From Symsagittifera roscoffensis (taxonomy: Eukaryota; Xenacoelomorpha; Acoela; Convolutidae): DNA of 64,000 bases. This document shows positions 44,835-54,845 of the stretch, piece after piece. Within the stretch, counting starts at the first letter, position 1, and each line of letters begins with the position of its first letter. The stretch is from assembly GCF_963678635.1 (NCBI RefSeq), contig NC_087068.1, forward strand, positions 5,857,563 to 5,921,562, in the 5' to 3' direction. The notes beneath the pieces were generated by a model that saw only the letters and a program-made list of their open reading frames with translations, had not been told where the DNA came from and ran no database searches. The position numbers and the translations under genes are program-made.

Positions 44835-45263
44835 ATGAGTTGGAATATTGGTTTTTCAAGAAATTTACCCTTAAAACTTCACAATAAATTGGGACTTTTT
44901 CATATTGTTCTAGAAGAAAAGTCCCAAAAAATTTCACTAACAATTATAGAATCTCAGAATTTACCAAACTTGCAGAATTTGGACGTAGACTCATAAATAT
45001 CTCACTTTGAGTGGACGCTGCATAATGGTAGAAGAAAAATTCCCATAGGATACCGATCTGATACCAAAAAAATAGATCTTGTAGAATATCGTAGAAATGG
45101 AAATCAATGGAAAAATAATCAATCTTTACAACGACAAAGAGAAGAATATGATAAATTACTTGATATGCTTCCTTCATTACTAGGTTATGTAGAGATCTTC
45201 AAAAAATCTTGTATCATTATTGACGAATGCACTGTAGAAAATGAACGTACAGAAATTGAATGA
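44835..45263 (+). pseudogene. Small Polinton ORF with one in-frame TAA
   Basis: ATG 44835 opens a frame of 142 codons interrupted only by TAA at 44994-44996. First part: MSWNIGFSRNLPLKLHNK and FHIVLEEKSQKISLTIIESQ; after the stop FEWTLHNGRRKIPIGYRS, REEYDKLLDMLPSLLGYVEI and SCIIIDECTVENERTE. Continuity of frame and composition across the stop suggests one gene with a nonsense mutation. The 3' end overlaps the next ORF by 23 bases. Function unknown. Confidence 0.45.
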
Positions 45264-45552
45264 AATTCTAAGAGTTTTTGAGATTATTAGGCAAGATTTT
45301 TCATCAAATACAAAAAGAAAAAATTTATTTCTTTGTACCTGTATTGTTTTGGAGCCGGACATAAATTTAAAAGAAATGGACCAAAAACTTCCTTTTGGCG
45401 GACTAATTGGATACGGAAATTCCTGTATGGATTATTTTTTTGCAAACTCCAAAATTTTTAGACTACATGCAATTCTACACGACTCTGCTGGATCTGTGAA
45501 ATCTACTACAAAAAAAGGTCCTGGGTATTGTTATTTGTTATGTTGCACCTAG
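45241..45552 (+). CDS. Small Polinton ORF, unknown function
   Basis: ATG 45241 to a stop at 45550-45552, 103 residues: a helical N-terminus (NEILRVFEIIRQDFSSN), a strand LCTCIVLEPDINL, then PFGGLIGYGNSCMDYFFANS and FRLHAILHDSAGSVK with KKGPGYCYLL. The Gly/Cys-rich C-terminal half looks well structured. No family assigned. It overlaps the preceding gene. Confidence 0.45.
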   Translation: MNVQKLNEILRVFEIIRQDFSSNTKRKNLFLCTCIVLEPDINLKEMDQKLPFGGLIGYGNSCMDYFFANSKIFRLHAILHDSAGSVKSTTKKGPGYCYLLCCT

Positions 45553-45691
45553 TCTCCCCAGTTCATGCTTTCTTGGTCACGTGACTGGATTATTTTTCTG
45601 TTTATATGTTAAAATATTTGCTTCATCAGTATATGCTTTGTTTGATTGTTAATCATTTTTAACAAAAACTCCAGAGAAATCAGTTAACAGA

Positions 45692-46162
45692 ATGAGTCTA
45701 GTTGTTTTGGATGTTGAATGTATCGAAAACAATATAGTGAAAGAATTAGGAGTTTATATGGATGGACAAACAGAAGGATATTCCTTTCTTCCTCCCAAAA
45801 AATTCAAACCAACATCCCAATCTTTTTGGTGTACACAGCATCTTCATGGAATCAATTGGAGCAGTGGTTACGAAAAATATACTGAACTTGAAAAAATTTT
45901 GAAAAATCTAGAAGCCACAGACACGGAATTTTTTGCAAAAGGTTATGAAAAATATAAGGTTCTATCAGAATTTTTGGAAACAAAGATTTTTAATTTGGAT
46001 GACTACGCTTGCCCTAAAGTTCAGTTTTTGATATTCAAAGATGAAGAATATGATTGGAGGTGTAGCAACTACCCATTTTGTCATGCAAAAACTCTTCACT
46101 GTGCAGAAAGAAAAGCATTTGCATACGGAACATGGACTCGATGTTTTTTTAACAAACTGTAA
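45692..46162 (+). CDS. Polinton ORF with DEDD-exonuclease-like N-terminus and Cys/His cluster
   Basis: ATG 45692 to TAA, 156 residues, intact. It begins VVLDVECIENNIVKELGVY, the form of an RNase H-fold first strand with DxE, as in DEDD exonucleases. It ends CSNYPFCHAKTLHCAERKAFAYGTW, a Cys/His arrangement that could bind zinc (compare Maelstrom-type domains, where an RNase H fold carries a Glu-Cys-His-Cys set). The remaining exonuclease motifs are not evident. The role in the element is unknown. Confidence 0.45.
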   Translation: MSLVVLDVECIENNIVKELGVYMDGQTEGYSFLPPKKFKPTSQSFWCTQHLHGINWSSGYEKYTELEKILKNLEATDTEFFAKGYEKYKVLSEFLETKIFNLDDYACPKVQFLIFKDEEYDWRCSNYPFCHAKTLHCAERKAFAYGTWTRCFFNKL

Positions 46163-46240
46163 ATTATATTATTCTTAATGTACTGCCATTTTCAAACTTT
46201 AATTAAATTTCATTGTCAACTTTTTCTTTTTAGAGTTAAG

Positions 46241-46505
46241 ATGGTCGATCAATGTGACAAACCCGTAAATTTAGGAAATTTTGTTTTTGATGAAGAAAAT
46301 CATGAAGGAAAATCATGGAAATTGTTTGGACGTACATGTAATAGATCTCTTTTAGTTTTTTTTGTGCCAATTTTTTGTTATAGTTTTGATGCTAGTATGT
46401 GCAATCGTTCGAATTATGTTATCCACAACATGTGAAGAAACAACAGTTTGGGTAGCTATTTTATCAAGTACAGTCGGTTATATTCTACCTTCTTCAAAGC
46501 TATGA
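46241..46505 (+). pseudogene. Small membrane protein of the Polinton, one-base frameshift
   Basis: ATG 46241 opens MVDQCDKPVNLGNFVFDEEN, then a hydrophobic stretch. The frame is lost in the T-run at about 46352-46375. The other frame continues with a second hydrophobic segment (VLMLVCAIVRIML), a luminal-type CEETTVW motif and another hydrophobic end, to TGA 46503-46505. A single-base change in the T-run explains the break. The stop overlaps the ATPase ATG (ATGA at 46502-46505). Confidence 0.5.
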
Positions 46506-47305
46506 ATAAAATAATATCTACCAAAGAACGAATTTTTATTTCCCTAGTTGGACCAAGTGGATCTGGAAAATCGCATCTTATTTTTGATTGGTTGAAAATT
46601 GGTACTTTTCAACCAGCATTCGACAAAATTTTTTATTTTTATCAACATTATCAACCTCTTTATAGTCAAATGCAAAGAAAAAACCTTAAATTTATCCAAG
46701 GAGTAGATTTTGACTTGATTGAAAATCTCCCCAATAATGGAACTAAGTATTTGCTTATATTTGATGATTCTTGTGAAGAAATTTCAAACTCCAAACAATT
46801 TGTAAAAATTGCTACTGCGGGGAGACACAGGGGTCCGAATACTATATACATCAAACATAATTTATTTCATCAAAGCAAATTAGGACGAGATGTAGAGTTA
46901 CAAAATACACACATAGTCTTGTTCAAGTCGCCGAGGGATGTTTTACAAATCAATACATTAAGTCAACAACTAGGTCTAGGATCTCAACTGAAAGAGTGGT
47001 ATCAAGATGCAACATCCGTTCCTGATGGTCATTTACTTATTGATTTAACCCCAAAAACAGTTGATTCACTTAGGTATTGCACTAATAGTGGCTCAGTTCC
47101 AACACAATTTTACTTACCAGCTGGAATAGAGACAAAGTTTTTGGACGATGAGTACAAAATACGTCTCTATTCTCCCAATATTTCAAAAACTTTCCCTAAG
47201 GCTTCGAAAACAATTCATTCTCAATTGCCCAAAAGATTTCATTCAGTTTCTGAGCGAGTGTTTAGTAAACCTATTAAGAGGAGAGCTTCGAGATCGTCAT
47301 TTTAA
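46502..47305 (+). CDS. Polinton FtsK/A32-type DNA packaging ATPase
   Basis: 267 residues, intact. Walker A GPSGSGKS at residues 17-24, Walker B YLLIFDD at 83-89, followed by the sensor-like ATAGRHRGPNTIYIKHNLFHQ segment typical of the A32/FtsK-HerA packaging ATPases of Polintons and related dsDNA viruses. It would pump the element DNA into capsids. Basic C-terminal tail (KRFHSVSERVFSKPIKRRASR). ATG 46502 is the first start after the preceding gene and precedes the P-loop by 16 residues, as usual. Confidence 0.92.
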   Translation: MNKIISTKERIFISLVGPSGSGKSHLIFDWLKIGTFQPAFDKIFYFYQHYQPLYSQMQRKNLKFIQGVDFDLIENLPNNGTKYLLIFDDSCEEISNSKQFVKIATAGRHRGPNTIYIKHNLFHQSKLGRDVELQNTHIVLFKSPRDVLQINTLSQQLGLGSQLKEWYQDATSVPDGHLLIDLTPKTVDSLRYCTNSGSVPTQFYLPAGIETKFLDDEYKIRLYSPNISKTFPKASKTIHSQLPKRFHSVSERVFSKPIKRRASRSSF

Positions 47306-47863
47306 AAGACGTAGTAAAATATCGAAAAGAAATTTCAGAACTAACACAAAAAAGAACTCCTCGACACAAAATAAGAATTATTTCAAGTTCAACTAAAGGG
47401 TTACAATTGATATCTATCATCACACCTTTTGTCATTAAACGATTGACATAGTATGCAATAGTTTGTTTTAATTCCGTACTCAGTTTATCAATCACAAAAA
47501 ACACTTCCAAGTAAACAAAAATTGGAACAAAAGCAAGAAAAAGAGGAGATTGTACCAAAAAATTTTGATTCTATTTACAGTGCTGTAAATGCGAGGTTGA
47601 AAACGAGCAACAATAAGAATATTATTGATTTAATTTTGAATTCTCCTAGAATTAAAATCAGCCAGTCAGACAATATTATATTGGATAATCGAAATACAAA
47701 AGAATCTATTGTAGACTTTGTGTGTGCACTAAAGCGAAAAAATACCGATTTTCCAGATATTTACTTTACAATTTTGGAAGCAACACATATTCCTTCTAAA
47801 CTTGTTATTAACAAGAATGCCAAAGCAAAAGATAGAGGAACTTGGATCCCTTTCAAAATCTGA
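47278..47863 (+). pseudogene. Remnant ORFs between ATPase and integrase
   Basis: Two adjacent frames without an ATG: 47278-47451 (KYRKEISELTQKRTPRHKIR, then a hydrophobic GLQLISIITPFVIKRL) and 47462-47863 (FDSIYSAVNARLKTSN, IIDLILNSPRIKIS, ESIVDFVCALKRK, AKDRGTWIPFKI). They may be one gene broken by a frameshift or two small genes that lost their starts. The second overlaps the start of the integrase by 47 bases. Function unknown. Confidence 0.35.
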
Positions 47864-48758
47864 AAAGGTAAGACTAAACAGATTGTTTTCTAGGGGCAGA
47901 GCTGCGTACGGTTCTATTCAAAACTTGAGTAAAGCGAGTGGTTTATCAAAAAAGAAAGTAGAAAAGTTTTTACAAACCAAGACATCGTATACAAAATTTG
48001 GTCCACCAATCAGGTCTTTCCGAAGACTTCAAGCGTTTTCTAAATATATCAATGAAATCTGGTGTATGGACTTGGCTTTTGTAGACAAATTAGCTAGTCA
48101 AAACAATGGAGTCAAGTATTTATTAGTTGCTGTAGATATTTTTTCGAGATTTGTCAGAGTTCAAACAATGAAAAAAAAGTATGCCAAAGACACTTTACAA
48201 GCTTTTAGAAAAATGATTTCTCGAAAAAACGCTCCTGAAAAACTTTGGGTTGATAAAAGAACAGCATATGGGGGAACTTTTAAAAAGTTTTGCAAGGAGA
48301 AAGACATTGAAGTTTACTCAACAATGAGTGAAACCAAAGCTGCATTTGCTGAGAGAGCAATTCAATCTTTAAAACATATAATATATCGTTACATTGAAGA
48401 TCATGGTGAAAAAATTATCCCCAAATTGCAGCAATTTGTTTCTACATTGAACTGCTGCAAAAATCGATCAATTGGAAAATCTCCCAGAGATGTGAAAAAC
48501 AGTTATTTTTTATCAATATTGTATAACAAATCATTCAAGAAATATACTAAACCAAAATTCAAAATTGGTGATAGAGTTAGAATTTCGAAAAATGATATTC
48601 CGTTCCGAAAAGGATACAAGCCACAGTTTACAGATGAAATTTTTGAAATTTCGACAAAATCTACAAAAAAACCTCCAACATACATCATCAAAGATCTCAA
48701 AAAAGAAGAAATTCTGGGAAAATTTTATGAAAAAGAGCTGAGAAAATGTTCAGATTAG
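47817..48758 (+). CDS. Polinton retroviral-type integrase
   Basis: 313 residues, intact. The DDE core has Asp85 (WCMDLAFVD), Asp146 (LWVDKRTAYGG) and Glu179 (AAFAERAIQSLK). Neighbouring VAVDIFSRFV and CKNRSIGKSPRDV fit the family. A C-terminal SH3-like region with FKIGDRVRISK and FTDEIFEI follows. It would insert the linear element into the host genome. ATG 47817 is the first Met in frame. The usual WVDKGTEF-like motif reads WVDKRTAY, so a substitution near the second Asp may affect activity. Confidence 0.9.
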   Translation: MPKQKIEELGSLSKSEKVRLNRLFSRGRAAYGSIQNLSKASGLSKKKVEKFLQTKTSYTKFGPPIRSFRRLQAFSKYINEIWCMDLAFVDKLASQNNGVKYLLVAVDIFSRFVRVQTMKKKYAKDTLQAFRKMISRKNAPEKLWVDKRTAYGGTFKKFCKEKDIEVYSTMSETKAAFAERAIQSLKHIIYRYIEDHGEKIIPKLQQFVSTLNCCKNRSIGKSPRDVKNSYFLSILYNKSFKKYTKPKFKIGDRVRISKNDIPFRKGYKPQFTDEIFEISTKSTKKPPTYIIKDLKKEEILGKFYEKELRKCSD

Positions 48759-48801
48759 TGGTAAGTCATTTTTTAAATTGATTTTCTATCGATCAGTTGT
48801 C

Positions 48802-49668
48802 ATGGATTCTTTTACTATTGAGCTAGTTTCTAATGCTTCTTTTAATTGTTATCCGAATAACAGTCTTAGTTCCTTTATAAATTTTCTACCGGAACAAATA
48901 CATCTAAAAGGAGAATGGGAGGTTGCTATTTCAGAAATATCGTACCCTTCTTTGTACCAAAACGTTACAGAGGGAAAGTTTAACTTCGTAGATCAACGAG
49001 AAAGTCCTGAGGAAAAAAGAAAGATTCAACCGATGCATGTTGAACCTAGATTGTGTCCAAGTATTGTTGATATAGTTGTAGCCATGAATGGCAAAGTTCG
49101 AAAACGTATAGGCGCACAAAAATATGAATATAACGGAATTTATGTATCAGTAGATAAGATTACACAAAAAATTGCCATTCATTTACCTGAGCATCAATCA
49201 GTGTTTATAATTCAAAGTGCTGATTTGAGTGACATTTTTGGTTGTGATTTAGAACAAAATCAGACAGGTGTCATAATGAAAGGAAAAGGACCACATTATC
49301 CTCAGTATTCTTACGATATTATAAGAATACATTCCTTAATGATTTATAGTGATATTATGGAATATAATATAGTAGGCGATACAAAAACTCCATTACTGCG
49401 TTGTATTCCTTTCATTTCCAAAGTAAAAAATGGAGACAAAACATCTACAGGACAGTACATGAACTATCAATCCTTCACAAATCTACAATTTAAAAAATTA
49501 TTAAAAAACTCTTTCCACAGCATAAAAATAGAACTAAGGGATACTACAGGTGAAAAAATTCCTTTTGTGTCCGTAGGAATTACACGAGTTGTCCTCTTGT
49601 TTCGCAAGATTTCGGTAATAATTTTTGATTTATACTTCATACGAAATGGTTGCTCAAAGTTCAGCTAA
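48802..49668 (+). CDS. Polinton penton (minor capsid) protein
   Basis: 288 residues. Starts MDSFTIELVSNASFNCYPNN and LSSFINFLPEQIHLKGEWEVAISEISYPS, the conserved N-terminus of the single-jelly-roll penton protein of Polintons. Later VSVDKITQKIAIHLPEHQS, LSDIFGCD and FHSIKIELRDTTGEKIPFV. The natural C-terminus may be near 49610 (LLFRKIS); the reading continues to 49668, overlapping the next gene by 23 bases. It forms the capsid vertices. Confidence 0.85.
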   Translation: MDSFTIELVSNASFNCYPNNSLSSFINFLPEQIHLKGEWEVAISEISYPSLYQNVTEGKFNFVDQRESPEEKRKIQPMHVEPRLCPSIVDIVVAMNGKVRKRIGAQKYEYNGIYVSVDKITQKIAIHLPEHQSVFIIQSADLSDIFGCDLEQNQTGVIMKGKGPHYPQYSYDIIRIHSLMIYSDIMEYNIVGDTKTPLLRCIPFISKVKNGDKTSTGQYMNYQSFTNLQFKKLLKNSFHSIKIELRDTTGEKIPFVSVGITRVVLLFRKISVIIFDLYFIRNGCSKFS

Positions 49669-50014
49669 TTTTCCTATTTTTCGTGGACATGCAAGGCAGC
49701 GTGGAAGAGGTTTTGGTGCTCTTGCACAAACTCTTGGGAGAACTGCAATTCCCTTCATTAAAAAATATATAGTCCCAGCTGCAAAAAGAATTGGAGCAGA
49801 TTTATTTGAAATTGCCGCTCCAGAGATTGGAGAACTTGTCAGTGGACGAAAAAAACTCAAAACGTTTGCAAAAGATGTTGGAACAAAAACAGTTTGAAAA
49901 CAGCTGGGAGGTGGAAAAATGAAATCCAAGTGTAGAACAAGAAGAACCATTTCCCAAAAGAGTAGTTCAAAAATCAGTCGCTCTCGCAAAGACATTTTTG
50001 ACAAGATAAAATGA
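49646..50014 (+). pseudogene. Basic minor capsid/core protein with one in-frame TGA
   Basis: ATG 49646 starts MVAQSSANFPIFRGHARQRG, GFGALAQTLGRTAIPFIKKY and a helix through AAPEIGELVSGRKKLKTFAK. TGA at 49895-49897 interrupts. The same frame continues KQLGGGKMKSKCRTRRT and a Lys/Arg/Ser-rich tail to TGA 50012-50014. The Arg/Gly N-terminus and basic tail resemble adenovirus-like core/minor capsid proteins encoded between penton and major capsid in Polintons. The final stop overlaps the capsid ATG as ATGA. Confidence 0.6.
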
Positions 50015-51333
50015 GTGGAAATCAAAGTAGTCATTTTCGGTACGGAGCGTTTACAAATTTTTCTTTGCAGATTTTTGATAAAGTCCCAGTTTTGGAAACA
50101 ATTATGTCATCTTACACACAGGAAGTATTCCCCAGTACTTCTCTGGATGAAAGCAGTATTGAGTTTGAATTTGAAACGGATCGTAATCTCTACTTGTATA
50201 TGCGTGATACCCATCTTAGCTTAAAGCTTCAACTATTCAAAGGAAGATTGTTTGATGCTTTCAAAAAAGAAAAAGCAGAACATAAAGCAAAATCGGAGGA
50301 AGATTCAGATGAGGAACAACAAACTTACTTAACTTAAGTAAACAATCTACTGCATTCTCTATTCTCCAATTGTGAAGTTTATTTTAACAATACAATGGTT
50401 TACAAGGCCAATGGGTTATATCCTCATAAGGCACAGATATCGAACGAATTCAACTCGTCAGCAGTGAGTAATAAAGGAATTCTTGCTTGTCATGGATACA
50501 GTTTTGAAGAAAATCCTGATGCATTTGATATGTCTCCATTCACTGATTGAGCAAATTCCTTGGGAACAGGGATAACTTTTTCACTCTATGGGAGGCTCGC
50601 CATTGATTTGTTTACTTGCGAAAAACTGTTGCTACCAAATACCAAAGTTCGAATTAAACTTATTCGAGCTAGTCCTAATTTTTACATGTTATCTGATAAT
50701 CCAAATGTCAGTCTGAAAATAGTTGATTGTTCACTGTTTACCAGAAGAATTTTAGTAGCTGAACCCAATCATCAATATTTGCAATGGAATCTGGAAAGGG
50801 AACCTGCTCATTACAATTACATGGAAACTATAGCAAGAACCTTTATCATTCCATCTCGTCAAAACCAGTTTATTCAGGAAAATGTTTTCAATAATGTCCC
50901 AATCAGAAGGATAGCTGTTGCAATGAATACAAATTCGGCTGTTGCGGGATCTTTTTATGAAAATCCTTTCAATTATCAACACTTTCATTTGACAGAGCTT
51001 AGAATTATTCGGGGTGGAAGAGCAATTATTTCATTAGATACAACTTCTCCTTGTCGAACCTATGTTACAACAATGAAAGCAATGCAGTTTAACGAAGATT
51101 TTCCAGCTCTTCCTATGGAAGATTTTCAAAATCACTATATTCTAGTTTTCGACTTGACTTCACTACAGGATGCCGCTGAACACTTGTATTATCCAGAACT
51201 TTGTGGAGAAAGCTTGAGATTAGAAATGTTTTTCCAATTTCCCTTGGAGCAAGTAACGGCAGTGATAGTCTTGGGAGAAAGACTATCAAATATTCAAATT
51301 GACAAATTCGGAACAGTCGCTAAAAATGTTTAA
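50011..51333 (+). pseudogene. Polinton major capsid protein (double jelly-roll) with two in-frame stops
   Basis: ATG 50011 to TAA 51331-51333, 440 codons in one frame, interrupted by TAA 50335-50337 and TGA 50548-50550. Landmarks: FDKVPVLETIMSSYTQEVFP near the N-terminus, LYPHKAQISNEFNSS, GTGITFSLYGRLAIDLFTCE, CSLFTRRILVAEPNHQYLQW, TFIIPSRQNQFIQENVF, NYQHFHLTELRIIRGG and LEMFFQFPLEQVTAVI. These match the Polinton major capsid family. No frameshift is needed, so the stops are recent or point mutations only. Confidence 0.85.
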
Positions 51334-51586
51334 TTTTTTTGAGTTTTCAGGTTCCTATAAAAATATTGTAACTTTTTTGGGACTTTGCTTTATTACTATC
51401 TCTGTACTATCTATATTGTTTTTCTTCAGACCTAAAGCTCCAGAAAAAATAGAGAAGGAATGCTGTTTAGTTGAAAACCCGAGACACTTTTTCAACCTAG
51501 ACTGTAAAGCAGTATTCAATAAACTTTGCCCACTATATAAGGCTTGTGTATGGGACTTTGTTGATTCAATTCCTAAATGTGTGTAA
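51326..51586 (+). CDS. Small single-pass membrane protein with Cys-rich domain
   Basis: 86 residues. ATG 51326 overlaps the end of the major capsid gene. N-terminal membrane segment (IVTFLGLCFITISVLSILFFF) after a short leader, then a Lys/Glu linker and a domain with six cysteines (KECCLVENPRHFF, DCKAVFNKLC, YKACVWDF, PKCV) that could form disulfides outside the membrane. Possibly a virion membrane or entry-type accessory protein; no family recognised. Confidence 0.55.
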   Translation: MFNFFEFSGSYKNIVTFLGLCFITISVLSILFFFRPKAPEKIEKECCLVENPRHFFNLDCKAVFNKLCPLYKACVWDFVDSIPKCV

Positions 51587-51672
51587 GTCATTATTCTTCC
51601 TTTTTTTAACCTAAAGTACACTATCAAACTATCAATTTCATTTTTAGCTGTAATCAGCCTACAATTGCAAAG

Positions 51673-52072
51673 ATGGATAACATTTCACTTTTGCAAATTT
51701 TTGAAAGAATTCCAGAGCTCAGGTTCAAGTACATGGTATCATACCCTTCTGATACAGTACCTCAACTAACAAAATACTCTTTTGCAATTATTAACTCAGC
51801 CCCAAGCAATGATAGAGGAGAACACTGGATTTTGATTGCTCGAATGAATAAAAGCTACTACTTTGCTGATTCTTTGGGAAGAAAGAGATCAACTTACCCT
51901 TTTTTGCCAAAAAAAGTTTCGACGAATGGTTCCTCGAAAGCTACAAAAAACTGATAATTTGTGTGGTTTTTACGCAATTTATTCAGCTCTTCTACTTTTT
52001 AAATTCTTCCAGAAGAACTTGAATAATGTTCATGATGTGTATGTTTTGAATTTTATCAGTAATTTTATGTAA
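51673..52072 (+). pseudogene. Polinton adenain-like cysteine protease, one frameshift
   Basis: Ulp1/adenain family protease that matures capsid proteins. ATG 51673. His51 in GEHWIL and Asp66 in YYFADSLG lie in the first frame. The frame is lost in an A-run at about 51909-51915. The catalytic Cys (codon 51962-51964, DNLCGFYAIYSAL) lies in the second frame, which ends with TAA at 52072. All three catalytic residues are therefore present but not in one frame. Confidence 0.85.
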
Positions 52073-53396
52073 AAGTGAGTTTTTTATTTGTAAGTGTAAA
52101 TTTTTGCAGTAATTTTACTATACGATGTAGTGAATTGTTTGATTATTTATGTAATTTAACTTTTTAAATTCCTTAATTTTTTTTATGAAAAGCATCTTAG
52201 CAACTAACCTCTTGATGAAATACGGAGAATGATGATGGAATATGGGTGTTGTAGTCCCCCAATTGAAAGAACTAACGATAGACTAGATAAATTTACGAAA
52301 ATTGTAACCAATTTCTAGTAAATTGTATAACTTTCTTAAAAGTTTACTCTCAGAAAGATGGAAAAATTATTACACAAAAATATCAGAACCAAAAAAAAAA
52401 TGGTACTATGTTTTTCTCAGTGTAAACTTTTACCGTGGCTGAGCAATTGATAAATTTGGATGATAATTTTTTGGAAAATTTGGAAATTTCAAATAATTTT
52501 TTTGGAAAATTTGGAAATTTCAAAGAAATTTCAAAGACAAAGTGATAAAAGAGAACTGAAATGAATCGTAGCAAGAAATATGACAGAATAAATAAACCAG
52601 TTGAGGTAAAAATAAGTTAGATAATTATGTGAAAAAAGATAAAATAAGTCATAAAATTAACAAGTGTAATGAACCTGTCATCCGTTCTCCAGATAACCTG
52701 CGGAAAAAAGATTAAGTAGGATATAAAAGTAATCAACCGTGAGGAGCTGTCAAGATTCCCCTGATATCCCGTGGAGCGGAATAACTAACCTGTCAAAGAT
52801 AATTCCCTCTTGACAATTTTCCCCAGATAACCTGAGGGAAAATAAATAACTTGAAATAAGAATTTAAGATTCTATCGAGAAAAAAAATTTTCCGTGATAT
52901 ATTAGTTTATGATCCCATACTCTAAATCGAAACTCAATTTTCGTCGAAACTTACCACCTGAAACTTGCCATCCAAAAATTTTTTTTTTCAATTTTTAATA
53001 AAAAAATTGTTTTTTCAAGATAAAAATGTATTTGTAAGTAAAACTTTAAAAATTTTCAAAAAATTTTCTGAGACTCACCTTCTGAAACTTACCATACCGA
53101 ATTTTTGTAAAACAAGATAGTCCTTACATATCACAAATTGTAGAAGTTGACTAAGAAACGCAAGTATTGGCAAAATCGAGCTCAAAAAATTCGGGCGCCA
53201 AAAATTTTTCTGAAACTTGCCATCCGAAACTTACCATCTGAAACCTCGTATCGTAATACATGGGAAACCTATTGCCTATCTTAATATATTGGAATTTATT
53301 CCCTATCTTAATACATAGGTTGGCGACCGGATAGTCTATGGCCTATCTTAATACATGGGGGTCGCCAAACTCTTGCTCACTCATATACTACTGGGA
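52073..53396. repeat. AT-rich region right of the Polinton genes with short repeats
   Basis: No gene. Local repeats: TTGGAAAATTTGGAAATTTC (52470-52520), CCAGATAACCTG with GGAAAA (52690 and 52815), TGAAACTTRCCATCYGAA (52955-53245) and CCTATCTTAATACAT (53275-53355, three times). The right terminal repeat of the Polinton might lie here but cannot be verified because the left one is missing. Confidence 0.5.
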
Positions 53397-53830
53397 GGTC
53401 TTGGGACAGTGCGAAGTGCCCCAACGCTTGAGTGAGGGGTCTTGTGACAGTATGAAAGGTCCCAACACTTGAGCAGGCAGTCGTGGGACAATGAGAAGTG
53501 TCCCAATACTTGAGTGAGGGTTCTTGGGACAGTGCTACGTGCCCCAACGCTTGAGTGAGGGGTCTTGGGACAGTACGAAGTGAACCAAATCTTGAGCAGG
53601 CAGTCTTGGGACAGTGCGAAGTGCCCCATGACTTGAGTGATGGGTCTTGGGACAGTGCGAAGTGTCCCAACACTTGAGTGGGGGTCTTGGAACAGTGCGA
53701 AGTGTCGTAACGCTTAAGTGAGGGGTCTTGGGACAGTGTGGAGTGTCCCAACACAAGGACGAAAGGTCCTGCGACAGTACGAAGTGTCCCAACACTTGGA
53801 CGAAGGGTTTTGGGACAGTAGGAACTGTCC
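53397..53830. repeat. Inverted copy of the hairpin minisatellite
   Basis: About 11 units of the leader minisatellite in the opposite orientation (TTGGGACAGTGCGAAGTGTCCCAA). Unit variants such as AAGGACGAAAGGTCCTG match the unit order of A1. The array runs into the N gap, so it is the remnant of a fourth leader copy on +. Confidence 0.85.
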
Positions 53831-54030
53831 NNNNNNNNNNNNNNNNNNNNNNNNNNNNNNNNNNNNNNNNNNNNNNNNNNNNNNNNNNNNNNNNNNNNNN
53901 NNNNNNNNNNNNNNNNNNNNNNNNNNNNNNNNNNNNNNNNNNNNNNNNNNNNNNNNNNNNNNNNNNNNNNNNNNNNNNNNNNNNNNNNNNNNNNNNNNNN
54001 NNNNNNNNNNNNNNNNNNNNNNNNNNNNNN
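53831..54030. other. Assembly gap (200 N)
   Basis: Exactly 200 N, a placeholder length. The minisatellite on the left side is a likely cause of the gap. Confidence 0.99.
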
Positions 54031-54845
54031 AAAAATAAATTATAAATATAAACTTTTTCGAATTTTTTCTCCTTTTTCTCCACTCAAAATTTTAAAGATT
54101 TTTCAAAACTATTTATTTTTTGCCAGAGAAGAGCTAAATTAAGCTTCTTTTTAGTAAAATCAAGTTTTTTTAGCCTAAACTTCTAATTTCCTTTTTAAAC
54201 AAACGTTAATTGATTGTAAACGCTTTACTTGCTCGAAATTAGATGAAAACTCAAATATTTCAAACCGGTTTTTCTCGACTTAAGAAAAAGTTTTGAGAAA
54301 TGTGGTTTAATGTGGTTCGAATCGCGACTGAAACAATTTTAATATCTAAGTAGTCATGATTTCATTTGAAATATTGAGAATTTATTTCTCACCAAGTATC
54401 AAACATTTCCTAAATGATTTTCGGCGCTGAGACACCTGCCAGCGGACTTCAGGGTCCAATGGTGCTATCCTAGGCAGTAAAATATTTGGAGTGACTTTTA
54501 ACTTTATGAACTACCCAATTGGAATTATTGTTACTATTATATGATATATCATTCAACCCAGTCCGATGATTATTTGTATTACCTGATTTTGCGTGGAAAA
54601 AAAACCATATACAAGTTCCTCCCTATTTTCAGTGGTCGGAACAACAAGTGAACATGAAGTTTTATCCATGTATTAGACCCAACTATTAGTTCAAACAACA
54701 ACTGAATTTCTACATACATTTGATTGACAGAAAAAGAAAAAAAGTGATTTGTTATTAGGAATTTTGATCCGGAGACTACTGGTAGTTCTCATGTGTTTGA
54801 TCTGGAGCTGTTCTTAAAGTTGTTGCAATGTATCGCATTTCCAGT
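54031..54845. other. AT-rich intergenic DNA
   Basis: No gene or repeat recognised. Confidence 0.5.

Larger units (their letters stand above)
37139..52080. mobile_element. Polinton/Maverick element, left-truncated
   Basis: A self-synthesising DNA transposon with virus-like genes. On - a protein-primed family B DNA polymerase; on + a packaging ATPase, retroviral-type integrase, penton, major capsid protein, basic minor protein, adenain-like protease and several small ORFs. The gene set defines the class. The left terminal inverted repeat is absent since the polymerase is cut at 37139, and no right terminal repeat could be confirmed without its partner. Many genes carry stops or frameshifts, so the copy is inactive. 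Confidence 0.9.
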
